From assembly GCA_003439945.1 (NCBI GenBank), contig QVRM01001810.1, positions 1 to 64,000 of the forward strand: 64,000 nucleotides of DNA. Reading direction: 5' to 3'. Below the pieces are notes generated by a model. It made no database searches. It had not been told where the DNA came from and saw nothing but the letters and a program-made list of their open reading frames with translations. Made by a program: the position numbers and the translations under genes. Source of the DNA: Dermanyssus gallinae. Taxonomy: Eukaryota; Arthropoda; Arachnida; Mesostigmata; Dermanyssidae. Shown in pieces: positions 39,009 through 53,239 of the stretch (positions are counted from its first letter, which is position 1; the number at the start of each line of letters is the position of its first letter).

Positions 39009-40500
39009 GGGAACTGGGTAATCGTATGTGAGCCCTTAGGTCGGAACAACTCCCAACCATTCAACAATGATTATTATCGCTTTGTCTAGCCGATCTCGTT
39101 AGGGGACAATGCGTATCCATTACATGTGCACAGTGAGCAGTAGTGGGCGGCAGTAGTTGTGTAACAATGATAGCGACGAGCGGGCCCCGTTTGTGTTTTG
39201 CAGTTGGGACCACATGGCGGAACCTTTAATGATAATGATGAGTCCAGGTAAACCTTGAAGTGTATAGATGTCTATATGGTGGCCTGGGATAGTAGTACTG
39301 CAGTGACCAGTTCTCAGCGTCAATAACAAGAGTAGAGCCACTACAAAGTACCCAGCACTACGGGTCAACGGATAATAGAAGCACTCCCAGCGACTTTGCA
39401 TTAGTTCGGGTGTTCAGGTCGTTTACTATTTTTTCATGAATGTATACATATACTGTGTGGTTTGAGTGTGTTTAAATTTTCCGTCCTCAGACAACACAAT
39501 TGAGTGGGGACCTGTCGGAGGACTGAATAAGATAAATGATTGGTATAATTTTAATGGTTGGCTAGAGATACTGACCCCCGGACACCACAACTACTAACCA
39601 AATCAATGGTAACGTGCAACATTCGACTTTGTGTTCCTTCCCACGAGGAAACCGAAAGGCATTAATACGTTCGTTGCTCTTCCAGATATATGACACGTTA
39701 TTTTCTATGGCCAGAATCCAGAGCACCAAGGACGAGCCGCTTCATGTTTGTAGATGTATATATAGATACATAACACGATTATATAAATAAATAAGGCTTA
39801 TATATATGTAATATATATTTACGAAGATGTGCAAATATTCAGTATATAAGTCAAGTGGGCTGAAGGTTAAATATAAATGCACATAACGCGTGAATCGTTG
39901 TGCCAAGCTAGGCAGCCGTACGTACGAAGCAGGTCTGTCGTCCTAAATGTCTAAATGCCATGAGCATCATTTCACTCGGTGCCGTCCTCACTCTGTTTAT
40001 CGATCATTCCTTGTCATATGCGTTCCTTGTCATCGTTCGCCTAGAAAACGCTAAATGTAAGCGCGGCCATAAGTAGCGTCGAGGTCTCAACAAAAGCGTA
40101 TATATATATATAAATACAGACGTATAGATATTATAATATATATAATAAGTATAGAATGAAATATACACATATATATATATATAGAGTAATAGATTTATAT
40201 GTATTATATATATATATATATACTAATATAATATACATATATATATACTACATATCTACACTACGTAATATCTTTGTGCGCCCACGACCCGCACACAGTC
40301 ACAGATAACCATACACATTAAGGATAATTCATTGCCATTGCGTTCGTGGTCATTACTTGTGACTGCGATGTCGGGTCTGAAGAGCCTCGACGATTCGCAG
40401 AGATTCTCGTTTGTCGAGTTGGCACGATGAACGTGACCGTACAGCGTTTGCTCGACTCGCTCAATGCTCACGTATATCTATATCTATGCATACACTAACG
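39009..40500. other. Unannotated AT-rich stretch
   Basis: Contains an imperfect (TA)n cluster at about 40098-40250. No recognisable coding sequence. Confidence 0.5.
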
Positions 40501-40508
40501 CACCGTGA

Positions 40509-40642
40509 TACGTACTGTTCCGTTGACACAGACAAACGTTCATAAACATATATATATATATATATATATATATACCAACCAAATGCGTATATATATATAT
40601 ATATGAAAGTTGGTCTGTGTCAACGGAACAGTACGGTTCACG
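40509..40642. repeat. TA-centred quasi-palindrome, about 50-bp arms
   Basis: Left arm about 40504-40556: CGTGATACGTACTGTTCC, GTTGACACAGAC and then CGTTCATAAACATATA. Right arm about 40595-40642: TATATGAAAGTTGG, TCTGTGTCAAC and GGAACAGTACGGTTCACG. These are complementary with few mismatches. The loop holds two (TA)n tracts separated by CCAACCAAATGCG. Structurally it is like the palindromes at 17.2 and 17.6 kb, but the arm sequence is unrelated. Confidence 0.85.
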
Positions 40643-40649
40643 GGTGTTT

Positions 40650-41195
40650 TGTCGCGTGGGTAGATACCAGTGATTAGTCTTTTGTCTAACCTTAAAAATA
40701 TTACAAACGCACATAATAGCATGACTTGCACCCAGGCGCGACGCATACGCTATTTAAATTTATTTTTTACATATACTTTTCATGTCGTGCAACATTGTTG
40801 GAAATTCTAAAATTGTATTTGGGTCAAGTCTCGAAGACGGGGGAAACTTACGTCTCCACGAGATAAATATAGACTGAGGTTTGTCTTGAGCCTCCGCCCT
40901 GAGGATGTGCAAATCTTATGCCGAAGGCAATTTGCGATTGCCTAGGCTGACTGTAGAGCGAATAGCAAGGGGCTTATTAGGGTGCCCAGCAACGTAACCA
41001 TCTGATATGCCACGTTGCACATTTAGAGGCAATCTTTTGCAGAAAAGTTTTGCAGCACGTTTGTCGACCGTGACCAGTTTGTAGCTCTGCCCAGTTTGTC
41101 TATGAGGCGGGGAGTGAATTGGCCTGATTTGCTTAGTGCCATGACCTTACTCAATTCAAGTAGGCATTCAATCGACGCATCTTTTTTTGTTTTTT
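40650..41195. other. Unannotated spacer
   Basis: Nothing recognised on either strand. Confidence 0.5.
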
Positions 41196-41199
41196 ACTT

Positions 41200-41760
41200 A
41201 ACTAATAAAAATACTGTTTTATTTGCTTATATGCAAAAGGCAACAATTGTCTCCTTATGAACGTGTACACCGGATAAATCAAGTGAAAACGTTACATATC
41301 CTCCAGGTTCGGGCGTGTCCAGTCAGCATAGTTCCACGCACAGAGGCGGCGTTACCCCGCTGAATGTCCAGCGATAGTCTCTGGTGCAGGTACTCGACAG
41401 CTCTAGTGTTCCCTGTCGAACGATTAAGCGCCTTGCCGACACGTTGAAAAGGTTTGTGCGTCTTCGGGCCAGATCCCCCTAATGTCTCGAATGCCAGTGG
41501 ACGAAAGTCGTGGGGGTAAGTAATACTGGCAGTACTATTCGCTTTTGCCAACATAGACGCGTGACCAGCATGTTCCGCTCCCACACTGACCATTGAGGGG
41601 TCTAATGAGTCAGTAACGGTTGCATCCCATACCAGCATGTGACCCATCTCAAAGGACGTTAGTGTCAGCCGGTCCAGTCGCTTTCCATCATTCCTGATCA
41701 ACGCATCTTATTTTCAGCACTTCTTGGCCTCGGATAAGAAACCTGGGCATCCTGACCCCC
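41200..41760 (-). mobile_element. RLE-type LINE 3' end, copy B
   Basis: Minus strand: KRLDRLTLTSFEMGHMLVWDATVTD (quoted here by its key RLD and WD positions), then YPHDFRPLAFETLGG and RGNAASVRGTM, then a 3' UTR matching copy A. The RPDG motif that precedes WD in the family is RLDR here, so a catalytic position is lost. It extends about 60 bases further 5' than copy A, with NDGKR upstream (the DDGKRPDG block). It lies in opposite orientation to copy A, 13 kb away. RT is absent. Confidence 0.75.
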
Positions 41761-41764
41761 AGAA

Positions 41765-42955
41765 CGGATATTGCGTACAACAAATTTTCGACTAGTTATA
41801 TATAGTCGGATTTAAATTACCAGGGCCAATTCCGCAACTTTCCATTTTTGTATATTTATTACTTTGTGATAAATCCGAGCCGAACAGGGACGCTGTGTCA
41901 TCATGACGGCCGTCAGGATTGCCGTATGGCGCAATCTCACATTTAAGATTTTTCGTTTGTTGGTATGTCGGCACAACTACGATATAACACAAAAGTTCAA
42001 CCGAAATTCTTCCAACCGTCTTCTTCCTAGGGACGCTTGAACAAGTTTGCGCGAGTCGATTATGTGCCTCGTGTGCCTCTAAAAAAATCACGTTGCAAAG
42101 CTCCAGATAAGCACAAGTTTGAAAGTAATTTAGGAAAGACGATATAAGCTTTTTTAAGGCAAAAACTGAGCTATTTGATATGTAGCTATGCTGCTAGCAC
42201 AAAGTGCATTGCTAGGCGTTCCGACGTACCGCTCTTCTGCAGAGAGGCATATTCGTACCAGTGGCAAGCTGATGAAAAGTTTGGCACAAAAGCATCTCTG
42301 TTTTGTATTTGAAGAATGAAGCATTGTGAAGTTGCGAGATGGCCAGTCGGCTTCTTGCCGCTTCAAGTTGAATGTAAGCAAACCCTAGTGATGGCCAACT
42401 GCGCAACTGAGGTAAGGAATCTCGGCAAACATTAGCTGCTCTTCTCGCGCTTTGTGGCGCACAGAGCCTTATTGAGATTGTAAAGTTCCATTGCTTTCCA
42501 AAAGTAACTTAGTCGCAGCAGCTTACAATATTGCGGCCATTTACGTGGCTGCAGAAAAAGCAGAACCAGGTCCCTACACAGCAGAGGGGAAGATTCACGA
42601 CGGAGTGCGCTGAGTGAAGAATCGGAAACTAAGCGAGCAAGTCGACTAGTGCATTTGGACGATACTTTCACTTTGATGCCCGTCTTGAGCTCCAAATAGT
42701 TTTCCGTTATGTCCTTTATATATATATACTTAGCATCTTTAGGTGCACGCAAAAGCACGTAAATAGGCAGGCTGTGCGTTCGCATATTTAGCCATACGCC
42801 AGGGTAACAGTCCGTTTGTTTGATATCACGTGGCCACTGTTTTCGGAGTAATGTTCGGTTGACTTTTCCTGGATTGGGCAGACTACTAATGGCAACCTCT
42901 GAAGGGAATATCAGCTTGAGGCGCGAAAATAATATGCTTTATATGCCGAGCAATA

Positions 42956-43031
<76 letters not shown>

Positions 43032-43835
43032 TAGGAGAGAGAGAGAGATCATATATAGCAGAGGCTTCCAAACTGGGAATTAGGCGGCGAAGAAGGGCAA
43101 GTGCTTTGTACAGGCGAAAGGTGGTTAATATAAAACACAAGTAAATGGAATGAACAATTCGCAGTGAGGCGAAGGTAATGTGACAAAGCATAAACTCGTA
43201 GATTACTAAAAGCTAGGAAGGCGGAGAAACAATTCATATAAAAATGCACAGTCTAAATAAAGTGTCTTGCTTTACGAGTCCCAAATTAATTCCGACGCTG
43301 CTGTAGCTTGTCGAATATCTCCATCATTTTCCGTGAGTACTTACTCAACGAACGCCCCTGTCGAAAATGATTTACTATGTTCCGCGATGGAGATTTTAAC
43401 CCGAACAATAGATCCTAGTCGACGGTTAACCCTCGTTTCGTTAAACAAATCCAACGGTTACTACTAGAAAATTCGCGGAATAAATTGAAGTTGACCAAGC
43501 GAAGCCATGCCACTCCTTTCTAAGCAGCTATTGTTCTGGAGATGAATGAACATAAACTAGCAGTTGCGCGGCTGTTGGGAAAGTAAAAACTGGAAATAGT
43601 TTATAAGCTCTTTAAGAGGGTTCCTCGCAATTTAAGTAACGCCAACAAACAGGAGTGCATGCGCTACTGCTATTTTCTCGCACACTTTCCAATCGCCAAG
43701 CTTCGTTCTTGGCTTGTTTGGTAACCTGCGATGAAAAATGATTCTTCTAAGAGAGTGACAGCAAGCAAAGATTTTATTTCGAGAGCGCAGACAAATCCCT
43801 GGCAAGAACGTTGGCATCAACTTAATGTCTTTGTT
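41765..43835. other. Unannotated stretch
   Basis: Minus-strand frames at 41792-42091 and 42432-42785 (99 and 117 codons) are unrecognised. A compound (TA)n(GA)n tract lies at 42958-43045. Confidence 0.45.
42958..43045. repeat. Compound (TA)n(GA)n microsatellite
   Basis: About 26 TA units followed by about 16 imperfect GA units. Confidence 0.97.
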
Positions 43836-43839
43836 GCAT

Positions 43840-44480
43840 CTTTGTTTCTTTTGAAATGGTTCTTGCGCGCTGCTATGCACTTCTGACATTTTCTGTCCCA
43901 CTCTTCGAAATATTTTCGAAACGCATCTTTCGGAATCTAGTTGAGTTGTTCTTGCAAATTGGAAGGTTGCGAAAAAATAAAAATCGAGTTCTTCATGAAA
44001 TAATCAAAAATCTGCAACGTGGGTGCCTGTGCGTCTTGGTGGCAGATCCGAGAGTTGTTTGCCTAGACTTCAGGCCTCTTGTGTCGGACGTTCCTCGCGC
44101 AATCTACTTAAAATTTCGTGGCATGATTCCCTGATAAACCAGACGGCAAAAAATCGTGGAAGATAATTCTCTTGCAGTCGAAAAAAAACAGTCAAAAGAA
44201 TTTTGGTGTTAGATCTGATCGGTTGAAGTTTCTTCGATTGGCTTTTTCCTTGGAAGCACTACCAATTTAACCTTGCTAATTGTGAGAACTGAGTAAGCGG
44301 CAATCCATCGGAAGCAGCTTTCAGTGAACACGGGCCTTGTGTACTTGGGTTTGTCTGCTACCTATGTTATATAGTCATGGGTTAGTTTGGTATATAATAA
44401 TTATGAAATAATAGGAGGATTGGGCTTTGGTGCCACTCTTGGTGGATGTAATCACTTTTTAAAGCAATGTAGGGTTATCT
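43840..44480 (-). mobile_element. Mariner-type transposon fossil 2
   Basis: Minus strand: IPKDAFRKYFEEWDRKCQKCI, the C-terminal mariner block (quoted by its key PKDAF and W positions), near 43870-43940. Further upstream QNSFDCFFSTARELSS and LVYQGIMPRN correspond to the IDFFDxxGIVHxEFVPxGQTVN block. Nucleotide homology to fossil 1 (11.23-11.99 kb) is visible, for example in GATTCTCTTG and AAGAGTTGTTTGC. Heavily mutated; no TIRs were found. Confidence 0.7.
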
Positions 44481-44513
44481 GCCACTGGCTCTGCTACTAT
44501 CTAGAGGTTTATT

Positions 44514-44514
<1 letters not shown>

Positions 44515-44570
<56 letters not shown>

Positions 44571-44577
44571 TATTATT

Positions 44578-44579
<2 letters not shown>
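44515..44579. repeat. (CT)n(TA)n(TAT)n compound microsatellite
   Basis: Lies exactly at the 3' end of the minus-strand CR1-like LINE, so the TAT part may be its tail (TAATAATAA on the minus strand). Confidence 0.95.
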
Positions 44580-46937
<2,358 letters not shown>

Positions 46938-47053
46938 GATTGATTGATTGAAACGCTCTTTTATTTATCATAAAAGGGGATATAATGTCATTCACAACAT
47001 GTACACAAATTATTTCACTTATTACACATTTGATTCGCACCATGTACACAATT

Positions 47054-47066
<13 letters not shown>
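46938..47066 (-). repeat. Possible LINE 3' end
   Basis: Minus strand: AATAAAAGAGCG, then a (TCAA)-like tail, then (TAA)n. A second short T-run and (ATT)n tract at 47052-47088 flanks it on the other side. No coding sequence remains. Confidence 0.4.
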
Positions 47067-47088
<22 letters not shown>

Positions 47089-47089
<1 letters not shown>

Positions 47090-47320
47090 GATAATCTTAA
47101 ATTATGTAAATCAATTAAAATCAGGCAGATTTTGCCTGCGTTTCAGCCGTAGAGGTACAGCAGCGAAGACTAATTTTGTACAGGAAAATTCCAAGCAAGA
47201 ATCGAGCTTACCCTTTGCGGTCACTGTCCAAGGACGTAAGTTTCTTTACCTTTAGCCTGCACTTAGCCTGAACCAGCAAACCATAGGAAGTTTAACACCC
47301 GTTGCATATCCATATATAGG
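47089..47320. other. Spacer
   Basis: Nothing recognised. Confidence 0.4.
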
Positions 47321-47326
47321 CTGCTA

Positions 47327-48196
47327 CTAATGAATGTTTAGGAGGCAGTGATCTAGGTAGCAGACGTTAAGTTGTAACTGCAAAAAGTCTGCTAGGCTTT
47401 TGATACTCAGACAAAACAAAGGTGGGCCCAGCAAATCACCTTGTTGCATGGAAATATAGAAAATACGAGTACAGCCGGCAAGATGAGAGCTCCTGTAAAA
47501 GGTGAGAGGTCTTTTCATAGGAAAGCTCGGCGTAACTAAATAAGTCCGGAGCCGCACTACAAGCCGTGTCGAGCACATGCTCCGTCCTATGTGTAGTTAA
47601 CGCATTACGATAGTTTGACAATTAGTTAGGCTATCACTGTAGGTGCCGTCCGGGAAAAGAAGAAAGACAGTGTGGATGGCATGCGCCGTTGCCTCTACCC
47701 TTCCCGGCTTTGCAAATATCCCAACTGGTAGTCGCTCAATACGCTGTCATGGTTTTTATCTACTGGGTTTTGCCGTCCGTTCGTTCTCTATTCTTAATTG
47801 AGCTTTGCTTTAGCGATACTCCTTGGGAATAGGTGATAAACTAAACCGCTGAGAATCAATGGCCGTGCTTCCACAAATGACTGTTGTGGAAACTTCAGAC
47901 ATCTCAATATGTCGGGCCTTTTGAACGCAAACTTTTTACGGATTTGCGCATAGAGTTAAAATCGCTAACTTGTGAGAAAAACAAATTTTGCAGAGAATTA
48001 GAGCAGGCAATACGCCGCACCGTAGTATCATTCGTTCTGAGGGCAAATAGGCACGCAAGAGAGTGACATGAGGGTGTCCACGTGCCAGGCTATCAAACAC
48101 TAAGACACGTGCAAATATGTAAGGTGATTACGCTGAGACAAAAATTGTTGCAATTCTATTTGATTACTTTTTACCTGATTGATATCGAATGACCCT

Positions 48197-48236
<40 letters not shown>
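47327..48236 (-). mobile_element. RLE-type LINE RT fragment, left arm of inverted duplication
   Basis: Minus strand: LSNYRNALTTHRTEHVLD (degenerate motif A, where the usual KLDFRNAFNSIRR Asp is lost), then SYAELSYEKTSHLL, then motif B QQGDLLGPPLFCLSI, then CYLDHC (motif C, usual YLDD). Frameshifts separate the pieces. Upstream sequence to 48198 and a (TA)n tract (48199-48236) match the right arm at 50283-51133 in reverse complement, about 90% identical by eye. The same damaged motif A occurs in both arms, so the element was already dead before the duplication. Confidence 0.8.
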
Positions 48237-48239
<3 letters not shown>

Positions 48240-48750
48240 CTTTCGGCAGGTATTGTGCAGTCAATTAGGGGCTTGCGTATATCATAGATGCGATAACCAG
48301 CTGGGGTGAACAGTCACTTGTCGCACCATTGTCTTGTAAGCGCAAGCGTATTAGACTGCTGCTTCTTGTAGTCCGTCTTAGGCACAAGATTAAGTTGAGA
48401 TGCTCGAATCGAGAGAAGACCCCCTAAGCAGACTCTGCTACACTCCCTTGCTCCCCTCGTTCGGTTTCGCGTCTCTGACACCACCCCTCTCCCTGTCAGC
48501 AAGCTTGAGCAGCAGCCTGCTGGAGTCGAAATGATACAGTGGCAAGCGTCGATCGGCTTAGAGCTGAGAAGACGGCTTACCGCCAAGATTAATGGATGTA
48601 GCGGAACGTCAAGAGGTGTTAACCCCGCCAGCTAATAAAGGACCACGTATATGTATATATGCCTACGGCATCCGCTTTCGATTTGGAGACCCGTCGTCCT
48701 GACCCCACCCTGAGACTCTGAGAGGTGAAGGAGAGGCCTGATTCTCGATC

Positions 48751-48786
<36 letters not shown>

Positions 48787-48866
48787 GAGAATTGCGGCAA
48801 CGATCAGCAAGATAAATAGTGTTGTGCTGCTGTGTCGGCGACTCACAAGAAAGGCCGGAAGCAACC

Positions 48867-49020
48867 ATGTGGGTGGTCGTCCGGACGGGCGTTTCGTGGG
48901 GCTGTGATTTGTCGTTTATCATTAACGGGGTGGAACTGAAGGGAAGCGAGATGAGGGGTCGTTGGGGGTGGCGGCGGTGGGATGCCCGGCTGGACGACGT
49001 CGTGCACACGTGCCTTAAAC
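48867..49020 (+). other. Weak candidate coding exon
   Basis: An ATG with A at -3 (GCAACCATG) opens a frame of 51 codons with balanced composition. It ends at CAG|GTGAGC, a good match to the vertebrate and invertebrate 5' splice consensus. The predicted piece starts MWVVVRTGVSWGCDLSFI. No homology was recognised. A polypyrimidine tract followed by CTAG at 49270 is a possible acceptor, but the sequence after it is itself pyrimidine-rich and not exon-like. It may be chance. Confidence 0.15.
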
Positions 49021-49546
49021 AGGTGAGCTGTACAGCCAGCCTAACAACTCGTTTGCTTGCAGCTGATCGGACGTTTGGTCGCCGTTGTGGAACACGTCGG
49101 CCCGCCCGACAAGCCTGAACACCAATCGTCAGTCTGCGGTGGTTAACACAAAGCCTCCGTTCTTCTTCTTTTTCTACCTGTGGGAAAAAATCTCTTCATG
49201 CTTCACTGGTCTTTTCTATATTCCCATTCCTCTCAGTCTTCTTTCTCTCTCTATCTCCTCTCTCTCTCTAGCCCAATTTCTCGCTTTCTCTCTTTCGTTC
49301 ACCATCACCTATTTATTTCCCTTCTGTTCTTAGCTTGACCACAGGGCTCACTCCTGTTGTTCCGCTCTTTGGCCAGCTCTGTTTTAAGGTGTAATTATTT
49401 CTGCTAGCAGAATCGATTGTGAGGCGGAAGGAATCTCCTGCCGAGGAGTTTTTGTGCACAAAGGCCAAGGAGGGTCCTACATCGAGAGGAAAGCAGAGAT
49501 AGAGGAGCAATGCCCTTCAACGACGAGAATGACCACAACAGCATGT

Positions 49547-49680
49547 AACAACAACGACAACAGCAGCAACAACAACGACGATAGCACGAGCCACACCAAC
49601 AACATTAACAACGGCAAGAAAAATACCCCAACAAAGGCCACAACAACGACAATAACAACGAGCATAACAGCGACAACAGT
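49547..49680 (+). repeat. CAA-rich low-complexity stretch
   Basis: Interspersed CAA/CAG/AAC triplets. Any translated frame is Thr/Asn-rich and is not evidence of a gene. Confidence 0.85.
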
Positions 49681-50175
49681 GAGGCCTTGGCCCATTCGAT
49701 CGAGGCTAATCCGATTCGTAGATCCGATCACAGGAATGAAAGCGGCGAATTGATTTTCTCTCCTGCTATCGCAGTCCCTACCTACCATCAATGCATATCA
49801 TCATTTTTACTCTCTTTCTTAATCTCCTCGTTGCTTTCTCTTCCTTCCTGTGCGGGAAACTGTCGACCCGTCGATGATAGGTCGATCGACAATGACAGCA
49901 AAGCGATGGGCAAACGCGCATTGATTCTCATCTTATCTCACCAAACAAACACTGCCAGCTAGCCTCTGTCTGTTGTTGATAACGGGAGAACTGGGTGTGC
50001 GAGCGTATTGATAAAGGGTTCATGAAGGCGTGTCAGGTACGCGCCCAAACACAGAGAATATACTCGAGAGCGGCAATCAGACACAAGCATACGATTTACC
50101 TCGACCGCTAATAATAATAACTCTAATTTTTTTAGCAGTTTTTTTGATTGGTGAGATGTTATCGAAATGACCACC

Positions 50176-50222
<47 letters not shown>

Positions 50223-50282
50223 GTACCTTATCACACGAGACAAGATGCTCGTTGCACTTTTATTAATCAATTTTTATTACAA

Positions 50283-50292
50283 TCCTATATAT

Positions 50293-50330
<38 letters not shown>

Positions 50331-51133
50331 AGGGTGATTCGCTATCAATCAGGTGAAAGCAATCAAACAGAAATGCAGCAATATTTTTTTCTCAGTGTAT
50401 TTGCGTACGCACGTGCCTTAGTCTTTTATAGCCTGGCACGTGGACACCCTCGTGTCACTCTCTTGCGTGCCTATTCCCCCTCAGAACGAATGATACTACG
50501 GTGCGGCGTATTGCCTACTCTAATTCTCGTTGAATATTTTTTTCTCACAAATTAGCGATTTTAACTCTATGCGCAAATCCGTAAAATGTTTGCATTCAAA
50601 GAGCCCGACAGATTGAGATATCTGAAGTTTCTACAACAGTCATTTGTGGAAGCACGGCCATTGATTTTCAGCGGTTGAGTTTATCACCTATTCCCAAGGA
50701 GTATCGCTCAAGCAAAGCTCAATTAAGAATATAGAACGAACGGGCGGCAAAACCCAGTAGATGAAAACCATGACAGCGCACTGAGCGACTACCAGTTGGG
50801 ATTTGTAAAGCCGGGAAGGGTAAAGGCAACGGCGCATGCCGTTCACACTGTCTCTCTTCTTTTCCCGAACGGCACCTACTAAGTTGTCAAACTATCGTAA
50901 TGCGTTAACCACACTTAGGACAGAGCATGTGCTCGACACGACTTGCAGTGCGGCTCCGCACTTGTTTAGTTACGCCGAGCTATCCTATGGAAGGACCTCC
51001 CACCTTTTAGAGGAAGTTCTCATCTCGCCGACTGGTCTTTTCTATATTTCCATGCAACAAGGCGATTTGCTGGGCCCGCCTTTGTTTTGTCTGAGCATCA
51101 AAAATCTAGCAGACTTTTTGCATTCACAATTTT
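50283..51133 (+). mobile_element. RLE-type LINE RT fragment, right arm of inverted duplication
   Basis: Plus strand: (TA)n at 50296-50329, then sequence matching the left arm in reverse complement. Reading frames give DYQLGFVKPGRVKATAHAVH (quoted by its QLGF and HA positions), LSNYRNALTTLRTEHVLD, SYAELSYGRTSHLL and motif B QQGDLLGPPLFCLSI. Motif A Asp is missing as in the left arm. Homology to the left arm ends near 51133, just after the block ADFLHSQF, while the left arm continues into its motif C remnant. Confidence 0.8.
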
Positions 51134-51610
51134 TGAATTGTTTATTTATTTGTACATATAGTAAGTCTTCTAGCATCTTTCTTGCCTCTCGGCATAAACA
51201 ATGTGGCCATAAGCGCACAAACACGTCCTCACACAGACCAACACATTGGAGCGTCGCCCTTGGAGATAGCTTGACAAATTACCTCAAACAGGCGAGTTTT
51301 GTCGACGCTCTCTGTCTTTCTCTTCGCCACTTTCATGGCCCTGATCCTGTCTTTCTCCATTGTTCACTTGCCTTCGTTGTTTGTTGGCTGCGGACTCTCC
51401 TGTTGGCGAAATAGCTTGGCCGTTGGCCTGCCGAACGTCGGAGTCTAAATGTAGGGGCGGTAGCGGCGCAAGGTCGGACATTTTTCCAGTTCTTCACTCG
51501 ACCTTCTTGGTGCCTGCCCTCAGTGTCCCATCTGACCTCGTCTTTCACAAGACTTCGGCCTTTGGATTTTATTGTCATTCGCTGTCCCTTGCCTGAAGGC
51601 CCTGCGTCCT

Positions 51611-51733
51611 GCGCCTTTGTTGTTGTTCTTGTTGTTGTTGTTGTTGCTGTAGTTGTTGTTGTCTTCGTCATCAGCAACGTCATCTTCCATCCTGGTCGTT
51701 CTTATCGTGATTGTTGTTGTTGTTGTTGTTGTC
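51611..51733 (+). repeat. TTG/GTT-rich low-complexity tract
   Basis: Two blocks of GTT/TTG repeats. It is the opposite-strand equivalent of the CAA-rich stretch at 49.5 kb. Confidence 0.9.
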
Positions 51734-52181
51734 ACCATTGACGAAGCGGTCGCCCTCGTCACTCCTCCTTTTGAATGAGGGAATAGCTGCCACGAACCGT
51801 CTTTCACGTTCGAAGTCGAACGACGTAATGAAGAGGAAAGGGATAGATAGAAAAATAATCAGCCTCAGATGACGACTGTAAAATATTGACGGGGTGCCTG
51901 CTCGTGCCGAACTTTTGTACTACTCTCTCTGAATGAAGAAATTCCCCGGGAGGACAGGGACGACAACTAAATTAAAGTAAGGGTGATAGAAGGCCAAGTC
52001 CGCAAGTTAAAGGCATTTGGGGACAACGGAGCGAAAGGAGCAGGCCACCGACGCAGGGATGGCTAGGGCAGGGCAAAAAAAATAAATAGGGTAGATGAAG
52101 GGAAAACGACGACATATCGAGAGCGAATAAGGACGAAATACGTTGTTGACCAGTTGCAGTCAGTGTCCCGCTTCTACTGCT

Positions 52182-52358
52182 ATGGCTGCCGTTGCTGATG
52201 TCGTTGGTGGTGGTGGTAGTGGTAATGGTGACGGTGAAGATGATGCCGATAGTGGCGGCAGCATTGCCGGGAGTGGCTACGATACGCAATACAAATCAAG
52301 CTCGATTTCACAGCCATCATTTACAAGTTTACGACGGGGCGCGGGCACAGCGGAGTCA
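52182..52358 (+). other. Weak candidate first coding exon (Gly/Asp-rich)
   Basis: An ATG in good context (G at -3, G at +4) opens 59 codons (MAAVADVVGGGGSGNGDGED as the start), ending in phase 0 at TCA|GTGAGT, a strong 5' splice-site match. The protein piece is a Gly/Asp/Ser-rich disordered type with no known domain. GGT/GAT triplet bias could equally be a simple-sequence artefact. No 3' partner exon was identified. Confidence 0.2.
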
Positions 52359-53239
52359 GTGAGTGAGTCGGTCGCCTAGAGTGGCGCTGATAAAATGTGA
52401 GCTAGTATCGGCGAGCTTCTCTAGGGAGGTCTTTGCCTGCCCTAGACGAACAGACATCGGCGTATCTGCCCTGATCATTATAAATGGTCTGACAGGACAG
52501 ATGGCGGTAGAAGGAGGTTCCGTCGATAGATTTCGTGGTCAAGTTTCTGGCCAGAGACTGGCTAGTTGACTAGGCAACGAGACTTGCCATATATGCCCCT
52601 GTATCTCTTATTTCGCTTTTCTCGCTTGCAGTGTTTCGTTTCTCTGCCCTACGGCCGGGTCTGTCGGGCTAAGCTGATTCTGTGTCCAGTACCGCTACAG
52701 AATGTTTAGTACAACGACGTTTTTAGGAGTTTAAAACTTAATATTCGTTTGGATTAAATCAAACGTTGATTCCCTACTACAAAGTCAATACAGACTGATC
52801 TTACCGGAATTAGCAAGGCGCTTCATATATTCCAAGGTGAGCTCAGTATCAACACACTACTCACATCCAACAAAGGGGCTGACTGTCTGATTGTCTAGAT
52901 TCGGCTTTGCTAGTAATAGTATGGTGGGTTGGTGTTTTTTGCTCAGCAGAAAAGTACGTTCACGCACTTTGCCGCCTTTATTACTACAACGACCTTCAAT
53001 CCTTTTTAAAACTTTGAGTTTTCTATAATGTAATGCTAAGAAAGACTTATTGCTAAGCATTGCTCCGTAGAAGTCTGGGCCAAATAATTAGGTCTGAGCA
53101 ATCTATGCTAGTTATATCAGTTATATCAGCTAAGCACCCGACCGCCACTGACGCTTTTTCTCAACACCGACCGCCTCTAAGCCCCCCGTTTGCAACCGGC
53201 GCAAATAATAGAGGATATTTAAGCTGTTATGGGACGAAT

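Larger units (their letters stand above)
48237..50282. other. Spacer between inverted arms
   Basis: About 2 kb with no recognised gene family. It holds (TA)n tracts at 48755-48782 and 50179-50222, a pyrimidine-rich stretch at 49160-49280, a CAA-rich low-complexity stretch at 49547-49680, and the candidate exon at 48867-49020. Confidence 0.5.

Noticed and set aside
49454..49753. Thr/Asn-rich 99-codon frame
   Set aside because: Translation of a CAA-rich low-complexity stretch.
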